Assembly: GCA_041651175.1 (NCBI GenBank)
Contig: JBAZJT010000033.1
Coordinates: 1-14,078 of the forward strand
DNA from: Elusimicrobiales bacterium
Lineage (GTDB): Bacteria > Elusimicrobiota > Elusimicrobia > Elusimicrobiales > Elusimicrobiaceae
DNA: 14,078 nucleotides
Reading direction: 5' to 3'
In this document: piece after piece, positions 13,720 to 14,078 of the stretch
Numbering within the stretch: the first letter of the stretch is position 1
Layout: the number at the start of each line of letters is the position of its first letter
Program-made: the position numbers and the translations under genes
The notes under the pieces: model-generated
What the model was told of the DNA's origin: nothing
Seen by the model: the letters and a program-made list of their open reading frames with translations, nothing else
The model's database searches: none

Positions 13720-14078
13720 CTAGTTCACCAGCGCTTTGGCCACTGAGGTGCCGTTGGCGCTGTCCGGCAGCACGGAAGTCTGCAGATCACTCTGTTCGGA
13801 GGCGGCAGTCGTGCTGCTCCCGTCCGTGCTGGTTCCGTCAGTGCTGCTTCCGTCAGAGCCGGAGAGGGCCTTCTTGGACGCTCCCGACAGGCTCTTGCCG
13901 CTGGAGGAGGACGAAGACGCGCTCGCCAGCGATATTCTCATCGTCAGCCGCGCATCGGCCCCGCTGGAGAACGACAGCTTGTCCACATTGCTGGCCAGCA
14001 CCTGATAGGTGTCGGGATTTGAGGCGCTGTATTTGTTCATGTCCGGGGCATGCACCACCGTGCTGCCCTTCAGGAACA
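13720..14078 (-). CDS. Type IV pilin-like protein, paralogue copy 2 (N-terminus outside window)
   Basis: Only the C-terminal 118 residues are in the window; the open frame runs off the right edge, so the start is not visible. It begins FLKGSTVVHAPDMNKYSASN, parallel to FLKGNTVVHVPDMSKYNAAN of copy 1. It continues through TYQVLASNV and SSGADARLTMRIS, then a Ser/Asp/Gly/Thr-rich linker with the repeated unit DGSST, and ends QTSVLPDSANGTSVAKALVN. By homology with copy 1 the missing part should contain a prepilin leader, a hydrophobic helix and the cysteine domain. The two genes differ mainly in the linker; the sequence on both sides of it is well conserved. This indicates tandem duplication followed by linker divergence. 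A terminator-like hairpin follows. Confidence 0.85.
   Translation of the reverse strand, partial: FLKGSTVVHAPDMNKYSASNPDTYQVLASNVDKLSFSSGADARLTMRISLASASSSSSSGKSLSGASKKALSGSDGSSTDGTSTDGSSTTAASEQSDLQTSVLPDSANGTSVAKALVN
13811..13855 (-). repeat. Three 15-bp tandem repeats in pilin copy 2
   Basis: Three adjacent units (13811-13825, 13826-13840, 13841-13855) follow GTGCTGSTYCCGTCM on the plus strand. On the coding strand they encode DGSST, DGTST and DGSST. The unit length is a multiple of three, so gain or loss of units would change the linker length without a frameshift. Confidence 0.8.

Overview
The window is mostly GC-rich bacterial chromosome and is densely coded. One AT-rich patch lies at the left end. 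No rRNA, tRNA, CRISPR array or intact transposase is visible. The gene content fits a diderm bacterium of the Elusimicrobiota type: hrcA-grpE-dnaK, a DUF47/Pit pair, a PorV-like outer-membrane protein, an AmmeMemoRadiSam radical SAM enzyme and tandem cysteine-containing type IV pilin-like proteins. The DnaK also lacks the extra NBD segment of proteobacterial DnaK. The phylum is an inference from content, not from a marker gene.

Layout. Positions 1-750 hold a minus-strand terminator, an AT-rich one-gene cassette bounded by imperfect inverted repeats (128-676), and a perfect hairpin after dnaK. Positions 749-4282 are the heat-shock operon hrcA-grpE-dnaK on the minus strand. It is driven by a consensus sigma-70 promoter whose start region is covered by a CIRCE-like operator carrying a symmetric base change. 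Divergent from it, 4430-6056 (+) encodes a DUF47/PhoU-like protein and a Pit phosphate transporter. A 54-residue protein with its own promoter and a foldable leader follows at 6212-6376. Next comes a tightly packed + strand operon (6604-12528): PorV-like protein, IspA-type prenyl synthase, DXS, LOG-family nucleotide hydrolase and AmrS-type radical SAM enzyme. The right end (12628-14078, minus) carries two tandem paralogous pilin-like genes, the second cut by the window edge. Each is followed by a related terminator-like hairpin.

How the genes work together. HrcA should repress its own operon when GrpE and DnaK are not needed. The DUF47 protein is expected to modulate Pit. DXS and IspA are the first step of the MEP pathway and the prenyl-chain step of isoprenoid synthesis. 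Why LOG and AmrS share their transcript is not known. The pilins are probably exported fibre or pseudopilus subunits with a conserved C-terminal tail behind a variable Ser/Gly-rich linker.

Most of the window is recognisable housekeeping content. The best candidates for something new are the inverted-repeat cassette, the altered CIRCE, the structured leader of the 54-residue gene, the DXS-LOG-AmrS linkage with a possibly membrane-anchored AmrS, and the pilin pair with its repeat-built linker.
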